From: Frateuria_A yonginensis
Lineage (GTDB): Bacteria > Pseudomonadota > Gammaproteobacteria > Xanthomonadales > Rhodanobacteraceae
Length of the DNA: 64,000 bases
Direction: 5' to 3'
Assembly: GCF_037137055.1 (NCBI RefSeq)
Contig: NZ_JBBBNY010000002.1
Coordinates: 372,001-436,000, forward strand
Under the pieces are notes generated by a model. That model saw only the letters and a list, made by a program, of their open reading frames with translations, did no database searches and was not told where the DNA came from. This document shows, one piece after another, positions 17,024-25,447 of this stretch. Position numbers and translations under genes: made by a program. Position 1 is the first letter of the stretch. Each line of letters begins with the position of its first letter.

Positions 17024-17841
17024 GCGGCGCTCCCGAATCGGGTCTGCTGGCCCAGGTCGGCTCGATCGCCCGCAACGCGGGCGCGGCGATCCTGGCGATC
17101 TACCGCGACGAGTTCGCGGTCGAGCACAAGGACGACGCCTCGCCGCTCACCGCCGCCGACCTGGCTGCCCAGCGGGTGATCATGGAGGGCCTGGCCGCGC
17201 TCGATCCGGCGCTGCCGGTGCTGTCCGAGGAAGGTCGCGCCGTGGCGTGGGAGCAGCGCCGTACGTGGCCCCGCTACTGGCTGGTGGACCCGCTGGACGG
17301 CACCAAGGAGTTCGTCAAGCGCAACGGCGAGTTCACCGTCAACATCGCGCTGATCGAGGACCACCGCCCGGTGCTCGGCGTGGTGCTGGCCCCGGTCACG
17401 GGCGAGCTGTACGCCGCGGCGGCGGGGCAGGGCGCGTGGCTGCAGCAGCACGCCGGCGGCCCGTGGCAGCGCATCGGCACGCGCGCACTGGCGGCGCCGG
17501 CGGTGGTGGCGGGCAGCCGCTCGCACGGCGCCGACACGCACGGTTTCCTCGACGCGCTGCTGGGCGCGCCGCACCAGCCCGTGGCGATGGGCTCGTCGCT
17601 GAAGTTCTGCCTGGTCGCCCGCGCCGTCGCCGACGTCTACCTGCGCCTGGGTCCCACCAGCGAGTGGGACACCGCCGCCGCGCAGTGCGTGCTGGAGCAG
17701 GCCGGCGGCGCGGTGCTCGACCTGCAGGGCGAGCCGCTGCGCTACAACACCAAGGAGTCGGTGCTCAATCCGGAATTCCTGGCCGTGGGCGACCCGGCGG
17801 CGGACTGGAAAGCCCGGCTGGCGATCGCGAGGGCGGCGTGA
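17020..17841 (+). CDS. cysQ: 3'(2'),5'-bisphosphate nucleotidase CysQ
   Basis: A 273-residue inositol-monophosphatase-family enzyme that removes the 3'-phosphate from PAP formed during sulfate assimilation. Motifs are DDASPLTAADLAAQ, LSEEG, WLVDPLDGTKEFVKRNGEFT (CysQ-type, with KEF) and SEWDTAAAQCVLEQAGG. It overlaps nudE by ATGA. The upstream 261-residue paralogue has KSF in the same motif and a different C-terminus, so the two probably have different substrates. Confidence 0.92.
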   Translation: MSGAPESGLLAQVGSIARNAGAAILAIYRDEFAVEHKDDASPLTAADLAAQRVIMEGLAALDPALPVLSEEGRAVAWEQRRTWPRYWLVDPLDGTKEFVKRNGEFTVNIALIEDHRPVLGVVLAPVTGELYAAAAGQGAWLQQHAGGPWQRIGTRALAAPAVVAGSRSHGADTHGFLDALLGAPHQPVAMGSSLKFCLVARAVADVYLRLGPTSEWDTAAAQCVLEQAGGAVLDLQGEPLRYNTKESVLNPEFLAVGDPAADWKARLAIARAA

Positions 17842-17853
17842 GGCACGAGCGCG

Positions 17854-18687
17854 GTGGCCGCCGCCGGCGCGCGCGTGGCTGAGCGCTACACGCTCGAGGA
17901 CCTGCTCGCCATCATGGCGCGCCTGCGCGATCCGGAGGGCGGCTGCCCGTGGGATCGCGAGCAGGACTTCGCCTCGATCGCGCCCTACACCATCGAGGAG
18001 GCCTACGAGGTCGCGGACGCGATCGACCGCGGCGACTTCGCCGATCTGCGCGAGGAGCTGGGCGACTTGCTGCTGCAGGTGGTGTTCCACGCGCAGATGG
18101 CCCGCGAGCGTGGCCTGTTCGATTTCGCCGACGTCGCGCACGCGATCGGCGACAAGATGGTGCGGCGCCATCCGCACGTCTTCGGCGGCGTCCGCTACCC
18201 GGATGGCGAGGCGCAGTCGGGCGCCTGGGAAGCGATCAAGCGTGCCGAGCGCGCCGCCCGCGGCGAGCCGCACGACGCCAGCGCGCTTGCCGGGGTCTCG
18301 CGCGGCCTGCCCGAGTGGAAGCGCGCCAGCAAGCTGCAGCAACGTGCGGCGGCGGTCGGTTTCGAGTGGACCGAGCCGGGACCGATGCTGGACAAGCTGG
18401 CCGAGGAAGTGGCGGAGCTGCGCGCCGAATTCGCGCAGGGCGCCGACGCCGAGCGACTGGAAGACGAACTCGGCGACGTACTGTTCGTGGCCGCCAACCT
18501 CGCCCGCCGTGCTGGCGTGGACTTCTCGCGCGCGCTGCGCCGCGCCAACGCCAAGTTCGAGCGCCGCTTCAGGCGCATGGAACAACTGGCCTGGGCCGAT
18601 GGCAAGGCGATGACCGACCTCCGGCTGGAGGAGCAGGAGGCGCTGTGGCGCCGCGCCAAGGCAGAAGAGGTGGACACCCGCCCGTAG
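17854..18687 (+). CDS. mazG: Nucleoside triphosphate pyrophosphohydrolase MazG
   Basis: A 277-residue all-alpha NTP pyrophosphatase with two MazG domains. The first has GCPWDREQDF, TIEEAYEVADAID and REELGDLLLQVVFHA; the second has DKLAEEVAELRAEF and EDELGDVLFVAANLAR. It hydrolyses (d)NTPs to NMP and PPi and is linked to starvation responses in E. coli. The GTG at 17854 gives the full first domain; a GTG at 17875 is an alternative. The TAG stop lies inside the GTAGGAGC of a REP element. Confidence 0.93.
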   Translation: MAAAGARVAERYTLEDLLAIMARLRDPEGGCPWDREQDFASIAPYTIEEAYEVADAIDRGDFADLREELGDLLLQVVFHAQMARERGLFDFADVAHAIGDKMVRRHPHVFGGVRYPDGEAQSGAWEAIKRAERAARGEPHDASALAGVSRGLPEWKRASKLQQRAAAVGFEWTEPGPMLDKLAEEVAELRAEFAQGADAERLEDELGDVLFVAANLARRAGVDFSRALRRANAKFERRFRRMEQLAWADGKAMTDLRLEEQEALWRRAKAEEVDTRP

Positions 18688-18771
18688 GAGCGGGCCGGCT
18701 CGCGATGGTTTTCCGGGGGCGCCCCGTATCACCACCCCGAGCCAGACATCGCGAGCACGCTCGCTCCTACG
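18684..18771. repeat. Inverted REP pair (REPIN-like) 1
   Basis: Copy one (18684-18708) reads GTAGGAGCGGGCCGGCTCGC and onward to GATGG. Copy two (18748-18771) is the inverted form, ending in GCTCGCTCCTAC. The pair flanks about 40 unique bases, the layout of a REPIN. The core GTAGGAGCGAGC...GCTCGCGATG recurs at 18897, 18961, 27946, 28008 and 55953. Confidence 0.8.
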
Positions 18772-18794
18772 GGGAGGCCGGCTGGGGGGCGTGC

Positions 18795-18841
18795 GCCCCT
18801 GCCACCGGGCGCGCATGCGGTCGTGCTCGGTGCGCGTTTTC
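18795..18841 (-). repeat. Duplicated tail of the neighbouring secreted-protein gene
   Basis: The stretch CTGCCACCGGGCGCGCATGC at 18799-18818 is repeated at 19024-19043 inside the 3' end of the gene at 18997-19464, with weaker similarity on both sides. On the minus strand it would encode RMRARWQ, as in the intact gene, but it has no start and no upstream domain. It is a non-coding remnant of a tandem duplication that also copied the adjoining REP. Confidence 0.6.
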
Positions 18842-18896
18842 GTGCCGCTGCCAGGGTTTCCGGTTGCGCAGCGAGGCGGAGCCGACACGGCCCCGT

Positions 18897-18988
18897 GTAG
18901 GAGCGAGCTCGCTCGCGATGCTTCTGTCGGGGCTTGCTCGGCAGCGCACCCGGGCCGAGGCATCGCGCCCAAGCTCGCTCTTGCGGGG
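18897..18988. repeat. Inverted REP pair (REPIN-like) 2
   Basis: Copy one (18897-18921) begins GTAGGAGCGAGCTCGCTCGC and continues GATGC. The inverted copy (18961-18988) reads CATCGCGCCCAAGCTCGC and ends CTCTTGCGGGG, slightly decayed. The two face each other around about 39 bases. With pair 1 and the duplicated gene tail this fills 18688-18996, where I find no gene. Confidence 0.8.
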
Positions 18989-18996
18989 ATGCTGGC

Positions 18997-19464
18997 TCAG
19001 CGTGGGGCCGGGGCCGTGTGCTGCTGCCACCGGGCGCGCATGCGCTCGCGTTCGGCGCGCATCTTCGCCTCGTTGGCGAGGTTCTCCGACAGGCTCTTGC
19101 GCAGCGTGGCGATCGCCTGGTCGAGGTTGGCCGGCGTTGCCTGCAGGTCGGCCAGGCGATGGTAGGCGTAGGTACGCAGACCCGGGTCCTGCGACTTGGC
19201 CAGCACCTCGTTGTAGACGCCGGCCAGTTCCTTCTCGCGGCCGGTCTGCCGACACAGGCGCTCCAGCGCGTGCAGGTCGGACATCACGCCCATGCCGGGG
19301 CCGTGCTCCATCCGCAGGCGATGCAGGCGATGGCCGATCGGGTCCCGCGCGGGCGCCGGCAGGGTGCGCGGCGAGGGGGAGGCGGGCGGCGTGTCCTGGG
19401 ACAGCACGACCGGGCTGGCCAGCAGCAGGGCCAGGACGGGGACGAGCAGGGCGTGGCGGGGCAT
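18997..19464 (-). CDS. Small secreted protein of unknown function
   Basis: A 155-residue protein that starts MPRHALLVPVLALLLASPVV, a signal peptide. The ATG at 19464 has a GGAG about ten bases upstream; the frame is open to 19563 but those codons lack a better start. The mature part is helical, with LERLCRQTGREKELAGVYNE and TYAYHRLADLQATPANLDQA, reminiscent of one or two TPR-like helical pairs, and ends in a charged coiled segment (MRAERERMRARWQ). I do not recognise the family. Its last codons are duplicated at 18795-18841. Confidence 0.65.
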   Translation of the reverse strand: MPRHALLVPVLALLLASPVVLSQDTPPASPSPRTLPAPARDPIGHRLHRLRMEHGPGMGVMSDLHALERLCRQTGREKELAGVYNEVLAKSQDPGLRTYAYHRLADLQATPANLDQAIATLRKSLSENLANEAKMRAERERMRARWQQHTAPAPR

Positions 19465-19584
19465 GGGAGCGCTCCGGCAGTGACGGTGTTCCGGGAAACG
19501 TGGCCGGTCCGGCCCGGTTGACTGCAACCCTACGCGCCCGGCGCGCATCCTAGCCCCGACCATTCAACCGACCCGGAGTCCGCC

Positions 19585-20358
19585 ATGCGCCCCATCCTCG
19601 CATCCCTGCTGCTGCTCGCGCCGTTCGCCGGCCATGCGGCGGACCGTTGCGCCTTCGAGGCGCCGCGCAACCTCACCGCCGACCTGGCCGGCGTGCGCGG
19701 CGTGCAGATCGAGGTGCACAGCTACGACCTGCACGTGACCGGGCGTAGCGATGCCCGCTCGCTGGACGTCCGCGGCCGCGCCTGCGCCTCCGACAAGGAG
19801 ACGCTGGACGTGCTCACCGTCACCCAGCGGCGCGAAGGCGACCAGCTGATCCTGGAACTGGGCGGCGGCGACCGCTCGGTGTTCCACCTGTTCGGCAACC
19901 ACTACAGCGACCTGGACGTGACCGTGCAGTTGCCGGCCGACCTGCCGTTGACGGTGGACGTGGGTTCGGGCGATGCCGAGGTGGCGGGCGTGCGGCAGCT
20001 CGGCAGCCACGTGGGCTCGGGCGACCTGCACGTACGCGACATCGCCGGCCGCTTCGCCACCGGCGTGGGCTCGGGCGATGTGGACGCGAATGACGTCGGT
20101 AGCCTGGAGGTGGGCTCGGTCGGTTCGGGCGACCTCACCGCCAGCCACGTCGGCGGTGACGTCCGCGTGGGCAGCATCGGCTCGGGCGACGTGCGGCTGC
20201 GTGACGTGCGCGGCAGCGTGCACGTGGACACCCTCGGCTCGGGCGACCTGGACGTCGACGGCGTGGGCGGCAACCTTACCGTCGGCGCCAAGGGCAGCGG
20301 CGACGTGAGCTACAACGGCGTCAAGGGCAAGGTGCAGGTGCCCAGCGACGACGACTGA
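19585..20358 (+). CDS. Secreted GSGD-repeat protein (DUF4097/DUF2807-like)
   Basis: A 257-residue exported protein (signal peptide MRPILASLLLLAPFAGHA). An N-terminal region of about 110 residues is followed by seven repeats of 17-19 residues, each carrying GSGD: VGSGDAEVAG, VGSGDLHVRD, VGSGDVDAND, VGSGDLTASH, IGSGDVRLRD, LGSGDLDVDG, KGSGDVSYNG. This is the pattern of the stacked beta-helix in DUF4097/DUF2807 putative adhesin-like proteins of bacterial envelopes. Function is unknown; regular Asp/Gly turns suggest a rigid solenoid, possibly ion-binding. The gene is divergent from the 18997-19464 gene. Confidence 0.8.
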   Translation: MRPILASLLLLAPFAGHAADRCAFEAPRNLTADLAGVRGVQIEVHSYDLHVTGRSDARSLDVRGRACASDKETLDVLTVTQRREGDQLILELGGGDRSVFHLFGNHYSDLDVTVQLPADLPLTVDVGSGDAEVAGVRQLGSHVGSGDLHVRDIAGRFATGVGSGDVDANDVGSLEVGSVGSGDLTASHVGGDVRVGSIGSGDVRLRDVRGSVHVDTLGSGDLDVDGVGGNLTVGAKGSGDVSYNGVKGKVQVPSDDD

Positions 20359-20376
20359 GTCGCCCGGGCGTCCCGC

Positions 20377-21507
20377 TCATCCCAGCCAGCGCCAGACCAG
20401 ATACACCAGCGGCGCACAGGTCAGCAGGAACGGGATCGACACCCGGTGCAGCTGGCGCAGGCCCTGCGGCTGACGCGCCAGCCGCAGGGCGATCAGGTTC
20501 GCGAGCGAGCCGATTGCCGCACCGAAGCCGCCCACGTTGACGGCCACCGCGAGCCCGACCGGGTCGCGGGCGTGTTCCAGCAGAAGCACCGTGGCCGGCA
20601 CGTTGCTGATCAGTTGCGATGCGAGGATGCCGGCCAGGTACAGGTGCAGCGGCTGGCCGAAATCGACCCGGGCGAGCAGGCCGTGCACCTGCGGCAGCTC
20701 GGCCAGATGACCCAGCGAAAGAAAGATCACGGCGAAGGTGAGCAGCAGCAGCCAGTCCAGCCGCGCCAGGCTGCGCCGCGCCACCAGCGCGAACACCGCC
20801 AACAGCAGCGCCGCGCCGGACAGGGCCTGGCCGTACTCCATCAGCACCACCATCGCCGCCAGCGCGCCGAGCGAGAGTGTGGCCAGGCCGCCGCGGACCG
20901 CACGCCTGTCCAGCGCCTCCGGTGCCAGCGCGACGCGGTCGTGTGGCAGCCAGGCCCATGTCAGGGCGGCCACCAGCGTGAACATCACCATTGCAGCGGG
21001 CAGCATCGCCCAGGCGAACTGCAGGAACGACAAGCCGCCGTGCTGCCACAGCAAGAGGTTCTGCGGATTGCCGATCGGGCTCAGCGTCGAGCCCGCGTTC
21101 ACCGCCAGTGCCTCCAGCACGACCATGCGCAGCACCGGCAGGTTGGACATCCCACCGATCGCCACCGTCAGCGGCACCAGCAGGAACAGGCTCACGTCGT
21201 TGGTGAGCGCCATCGACAGCACCGCGGTGCCCGTCACCAGCAGCAAGCCGAGCGTGCGCAGCGAATGCGTGCGCGCCACCAGCACCGCCGCCGCGTGCTG
21301 CACCAGGCCGCTGTCGCGGATCCCCTGGATGGCGACCAGCAGGCCGGTGAGGCCGGCCAGCGTCGGTACCTGCAGCCAGCGCCGCCAAGCCGCCGCCGGC
21401 TGCGGATCGAGCAGGGCCAGCACCAGCGCGAGCACCGCGAAGACCAGCAGCAGCCATTCCTGCAGGAGCCGGTCCAGCCAGCGGCGGCCGGTCATCGGCA
21501 GACGCAC
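20377..21507 (-). CDS. Anion/Na+ transporter of the ArsB/CitMHS/SLC13 type
   Basis: A 376-residue membrane protein with about ten hydrophobic spans. Conserved features of the ion-transporter superfamily are TNDVSLFLLVPLT, LTPIGN-type SPIGNPQNLLLW in the first half, and LISNVPATVLLLEH with AIGSLANLIAL in the second. These are the paired hairpin motifs of ArsB, NhaD and CitMHS carriers. The substrate cannot be assigned. The start may be the first ATG or the one four codons in. No ars gene is nearby. Confidence 0.8.
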   Translation of the reverse strand: MRLPMTGRRWLDRLLQEWLLLVFAVLALVLALLDPQPAAAWRRWLQVPTLAGLTGLLVAIQGIRDSGLVQHAAAVLVARTHSLRTLGLLLVTGTAVLSMALTNDVSLFLLVPLTVAIGGMSNLPVLRMVVLEALAVNAGSTLSPIGNPQNLLLWQHGGLSFLQFAWAMLPAAMVMFTLVAALTWAWLPHDRVALAPEALDRRAVRGGLATLSLGALAAMVVLMEYGQALSGAALLLAVFALVARRSLARLDWLLLLTFAVIFLSLGHLAELPQVHGLLARVDFGQPLHLYLAGILASQLISNVPATVLLLEHARDPVGLAVAVNVGGFGAAIGSLANLIALRLARQPQGLRQLHRVSIPFLLTCAPLVYLVWRWLG

Positions 21508-21523
21508 GGCGTGCGGGGCGGTG

Positions 21524-22144
21524 TCACCATTCGCGCAATCCCTCGATCTCGTACAGCCGGCGCCAGCTCGGCCGCGCGCGCACGCGGTCGGCCAGCTGCG
21601 CGAGCGCGGGCCATTGCGTGGCCGGGCGCGGCATGTTGCGCGACCAGCGCATCAGCATGGTCAGCAGCAGGTCCGCGCCGGAAAACTGCTCGCCGAGCAG
21701 ATGGGGGCCTTGCGTGGCCAGGTGCGCCTGCAGGTGGTCCCACACGCCTTCGATGCGGCGCTGCACCGCTGCGCGCACGTCCGGCGTGTCGTGCAGGTCC
21801 TGCGGGTAGAACCACAGGCGGAATGGCGGCATCAGCGTGCTGGCGAGGTAGGCGATCCAGGCGTACCAGGCGCCGCGTCCGGGCGTACCCGGCGCCGGCG
21901 CCAGCCCCGCCTCGGGGTGGCGCTCGGCCAGCAGCATCAGCAGCGCGGACGACTCGCCCAGCGGCCGGCCGTCCACCACCAGCGTGGGCACCACGCCGTG
22001 TGGGTTGAGCGCGAGATAGGCGGGGTCGCGCTGCGCCCCGGCGTCGAGGTCGACCAGGCGCAAGTCGTATGGCGCGCCGGCTTCCAACAGGGCGAGATGC
22101 ACCACCATGCTGGCGGCGCCCGGGGCGTAGTAGAGCGTGTACAC
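21524..22144 (-). CDS. Glutathione S-transferase family protein
   Basis: A 206-residue cytosolic GST. The N-terminal thioredoxin-like domain has YTLYYAPGAASMVVHLALLE, NPHGVVPTLVVDG and GESSALLMLLAE, the glutathione-binding motifs. The C-terminal helical domain contains FSGADLLLTMLMRW. The frame is open upstream, but GTG at 22144 gives the classical beta-1 start and has AGAG upstream. Substrate unknown. Confidence 0.88.
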   Translation of the reverse strand: MYTLYYAPGAASMVVHLALLEAGAPYDLRLVDLDAGAQRDPAYLALNPHGVVPTLVVDGRPLGESSALLMLLAERHPEAGLAPAPGTPGRGAWYAWIAYLASTLMPPFRLWFYPQDLHDTPDVRAAVQRRIEGVWDHLQAHLATQGPHLLGEQFSGADLLLTMLMRWSRNMPRPATQWPALAQLADRVRARPSWRRLYEIEGLREW

Positions 22145-22185
22145 GGTCGTCTCTTGCAGGAGGGCCGAGCGATCTTGGCGGGTGC

Positions 22186-24666
22186 TCAGCCCTCCCGCAA
22201 CAGCCGCATCGGCGCGGTGCGGGTGATCCGGCGGGTGCCGGCCAGACCCAGCAGCATCACCGTCACGGCCGCCGCCAGCGCACCGTACAGCAGTGGCCGC
22301 AGCGGCGGCACGAACCCGTCCAGGTGGAACACCGCGCGCCCCAGCCACCAGCCTGCGCCGGCGGCCCCGCAAGCGGCGGTGAGGCCGGAGATCAGCCCGA
22401 GCATGGCGAACTCGCAGGCGGCCGCCAGGCGCAGCTGGCTGCGCCGTGCGCCCAGCGTGCGCAGCAGCGCCGCCTCGTGCCGGCGTTCGGCGGCGCTGGC
22501 GGCCAGCGCCGCAGCCAGCACGAGTGCGCCGGCAAGCAGGCTGAAGCCGAGCACCCAGCGCACCGCGCTACCCACCTGGTCGACGATCTGCCGCACGCGG
22601 TCGAGCAGGGCATCGACGTCGACCAGGCTGAGATTGCCGTACTCGCGCGACAGCTTCGCCAGGCCCTCGGCGTGCCCGCGTGGCAGGTAGAAGCTGGCCA
22701 GCCAGGTGTGCGGCAGGTGGCCGGCATGGGACGGATCCAGCAGCAGGAAGAAGTTGACCCGGAACGAGCTCCAGTCGACCTGGCGCACGCTGCCGACGGT
22801 GGCCTCCAGCGTGCCCTCGCCCACGTCGAAGCGCATGCGGTCGCCCAGCTCGAGCGCGAACATGTCGCGCCACAGGGTGTCGATCGAGACCTCCGCGCGT
22901 GCCGGGCGGGCGCCGGCCCAGCGCCCGGCGACGATCCGGTTGGATGGCGGCAGCGTGCCGGTCCAGGACAGGCGCAACTGGCGGTCGACCCACTCCTTCG
23001 CGCGCGGATCGGCGAAGCGCAGGCGATCGACCGGCGTGCCGTTGATCGCGGTGAGCTTGCCCACGGCGAGCGGCAGCGCGTTGAAGCCCTGCGCGCCCAG
23101 GCGCCGCACCGCCTGGGCGAAATCGGCACGCTGGTCGTCCTGCAGGTTGAGCACGAACCAGTTGGGCGTGTCCGCCGGCAGCTCGCGGCGCCAGCCCTCC
23201 AGCAGCGCGGGAGCGACCACCGCGAGCAGCAGCAGCGCCACCAGCCCCAGGCTGAGCGCCGTCGCCTGCACCAGGCTCACGGTGCGTCGGCGCGCGAGCG
23301 CGGCCAGACCCAGCCGCAGCGCCGGGTGCGCCCCCGGCGCGATGCGCCGGGTCAGCCACAGCAACAGGGCCGCCAGCAAGGCGGCCAGCAGCGCCACGCC
23401 GGCCAGGCTGGCGGCGAGGATGCCGGCGAGCTTGAGCGAGCCGCTCTGGCCCCAGATCAGCGCCAGCGCAACCAGCGCCGGCACCAGGTAGAGCGCGTCG
23501 ACCCGCCGCACGCGCCGCACCATGCTGGCGCGGAACACCGCCACCGGCGGCACCTCGGCCAGCCGGGCCAGCGGCGGCAGCGCGAAGCCGGCCAGCACCG
23601 CCAGGCCGATCGCCGCGGCGGCCAGCGCCGGCAGCAGCGGCAAGCTGGTGGGCACATGCACGAACAACGTGCCGGCGAGGCGCCAGGCGCCCTCGGCCAG
23701 GCCCCAGGCGAGCAGCACGCCGAGCAGGGCGGCCGGCAGCGCGAGCGCACCCAGCGTCGCCAGCAGCAGGCCGAGCACGCGCCCTCGTGCGGTGCCCAGC
23801 GCGCGCAGCAGGGCGATCTCCGGCGTCTTGCGGCGCGCGTAGCGCTGCGCGGCGAGCGCGATCGCCACGCCCGCCAGCAGGGCGGAGAGCAGCGCGGTCA
23901 GGCGCAGGAACGCGCCGGCGCGGTCGAAGGCGCTGCGCATGCGCTCCTGCGTCTGCCCTGGCGTGATCAGCTCGGCGCCCTGCGGCAAGGGTCGTGCCTT
24001 CACCCAGGCCAGCCAGCCGTCGACCGCCGCGGGCGCACCGGCCACCAGCAGGCGGTGACGCGCGCGGCTGCCGACCCCGAGCAGGCCGGCGCGCTGGGCG
24101 TCGGCCAGGTTCATCAGCGCGCGCGGGGCGAGTGCCACCAGTTCGCCGCCGTCGGGCTCGCGCAGCAGCTCGGCGGCGACGGTGAGGTCCATGCCACCGA
24201 CCTGCACGCGGTCGCCGACCGCCAGTCCGAGCGCCACCAGGGCGCGATGGTCCAGATACACCGTGCCTGCCGGCGGGCCGTGGCCGGCCGCGTCACGGCC
24301 GCGCGCGCGCAGTTCCAGCGTGCCGCGCAATGGCCAGGCCCCATCGACCGCATCGACGTCGAGCAACTGGTTGCGTTCGCCGGCGAAAGCGACCGAGGGG
24401 AATCCTGCGCTGCGGCTGAGCGCCAGCCCGCGCTGGCGCGCCTGCGCCGCGTAGTCAGGCGCCGGCGCCTGCGGCGCCGAGAGGCCGGCATCGCCACCGA
24501 TCAGCTCGGCCGCGCTGGCGAGCAGCCCGCGCTCGACGCGTGTGGCCAGGGTGGCGACCACGCCCAGCGCCACCACCGCCAGCAGCAGCGAGGCGGCGAG
24601 CGTGCGCAATTCCGGCAGGTGCCACTCGCGACGCAGCGTGCGCAGGCCCAGGCGCAGGAGCCTCAT
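22186..24666 (-). CDS. ybbP: ABC transporter permease, FtsX-like (YbbP)
   Basis: An 826-residue inner-membrane protein with two FtsX-type four-helix modules plus extra spans. It starts MRLLRLGLRTLRREW and has a large periplasmic domain after TM1 (LLDVDAVDGAWPLRGTLELR). The first FtsX block has RKTPEIALLRALGTARGRVL, the second ERRHEAALLRTLGARRSQL. This is the YbbP architecture of the LolCE/MacB-type superfamily and works with the ATPase YbbA. The frame is open to 24804, but the ATG at 24666 gives the family start. ybbP-ybbA next to divergent tesA is also the E. coli order. Confidence 0.92.
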   Translation of the reverse strand: MRLLRLGLRTLRREWHLPELRTLAASLLLAVVALGVVATLATRVERGLLASAAELIGGDAGLSAPQAPAPDYAAQARQRGLALSRSAGFPSVAFAGERNQLLDVDAVDGAWPLRGTLELRARGRDAAGHGPPAGTVYLDHRALVALGLAVGDRVQVGGMDLTVAAELLREPDGGELVALAPRALMNLADAQRAGLLGVGSRARHRLLVAGAPAAVDGWLAWVKARPLPQGAELITPGQTQERMRSAFDRAGAFLRLTALLSALLAGVAIALAAQRYARRKTPEIALLRALGTARGRVLGLLLATLGALALPAALLGVLLAWGLAEGAWRLAGTLFVHVPTSLPLLPALAAAAIGLAVLAGFALPPLARLAEVPPVAVFRASMVRRVRRVDALYLVPALVALALIWGQSGSLKLAGILAASLAGVALLAALLAALLLWLTRRIAPGAHPALRLGLAALARRRTVSLVQATALSLGLVALLLLAVVAPALLEGWRRELPADTPNWFVLNLQDDQRADFAQAVRRLGAQGFNALPLAVGKLTAINGTPVDRLRFADPRAKEWVDRQLRLSWTGTLPPSNRIVAGRWAGARPARAEVSIDTLWRDMFALELGDRMRFDVGEGTLEATVGSVRQVDWSSFRVNFFLLLDPSHAGHLPHTWLASFYLPRGHAEGLAKLSREYGNLSLVDVDALLDRVRQIVDQVGSAVRWVLGFSLLAGALVLAAALAASAAERRHEAALLRTLGARRSQLRLAAACEFAMLGLISGLTAACGAAGAGWWLGRAVFHLDGFVPPLRPLLYGALAAAVTVMLLGLAGTRRITRTAPMRLLREG

Positions 24667-24751
24667 GCCGCCGTCTCCGCGACGGCCGGCCTCGCCGCGG
24701 GCGACCGCTGTTCCCCGCGCCATCGCGGGCGGGTGATCGGCACGGCGCGGC

Positions 24752-25447
24752 TCATGACAGCGACTCGGCCGAGGCGACGCGCCCTTCGCGGAGCTCCACG
24801 CCACGCGCGCAGCGGGCGGCCAACTGGGCGTCGTGCGTGACCAGCACCAGCGTGGTGTGCTGATCTCGGTTGAGCGCGAACAGCAGGTCGGCCACGTGCC
24901 GGCCGGTGCGCTGGTCGAGGTTGCCGGTGGGTTCGTCGGCGAACAGCACGCGCGGCCGGTGCACGAAGGCGCGTGCGATCGCCACGCGCTGCTGCTCGCC
25001 GCCGGACAGCTGTGCGGGGTAGTGGCGCCGGCGCAGGCCCAGGCCCACGTCCTGCAGTGCCTCGCGCGCCAGCGCGCGGGCCTCGTCGCGACCTTCCAGT
25101 TCCAGCGGCAGCATCACGTTCTCCTCGGCGGTGAGCGCGGGGAGCAGGTGGAAGGACTGGAACACGAAGCCGACCAGCCGCCGGCGCAGATCCGCGCGCG
25201 CTTCCTCGTCCATCGCATGCAGCGCGTGGCCGTCCAGCCGGATGCCGCCGCCGCTGGGCATGTCCAGTCCGGCGAGCAGGCCGAGCAGGGTGGTCTTGCC
25301 CGAACCGGAGGCGCCCACGATCGCGAAGCTTTCCCCCGCGTGAACCGCCAGACTCACGTTGGCGAGGATGTCCAGCCGCCCCTCGGGGCCGCGCACGGTC
25401 TTGCTAACATCGCGGGCCTCCAGAAGAGGTTGGGAAGATTCGCTCAT
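24752..25447 (-). CDS. ybbA: ABC transporter ATP-binding protein (YbbA)
   Basis: A 231-residue ATPase of the LolD/MacB family. Walker A is GASGSGKTT, the signature LSGGEQQRVAIARAF, Walker B VLFADEPTGNLD, and the switch histidine is in VLVTHD. It would energise YbbP in membrane lipid or ligand extrusion. The ATG at 25447-25445 overlaps the tesA ATG on the other strand inside CATG. GAGGAA about eight bases upstream, which is inside tesA, supports this start. Confidence 0.93.
   Translation of the reverse strand: MSESSQPLLEARDVSKTVRGPEGRLDILANVSLAVHAGESFAIVGASGSGKTTLLGLLAGLDMPSGGGIRLDGHALHAMDEEARADLRRRLVGFVFQSFHLLPALTAEENVMLPLELEGRDEARALAREALQDVGLGLRRRHYPAQLSGGEQQRVAIARAFVHRPRVLFADEPTGNLDQRTGRHVADLLFALNRDQHTTLVLVTHDAQLAARCARGVELREGRVASAESLS

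Noticed and set aside
18684..18988. CRISPR array
   Set aside because: Repeats are inverted pairs with irregular spacing and match REP elements; no cas genes are present.
22069..24840. Long plus-strand frame opposite ybbP
   Set aside because: Glutamine/arginine-rich shadow of the permease gene; no recognisable motifs or ribosome-binding site.
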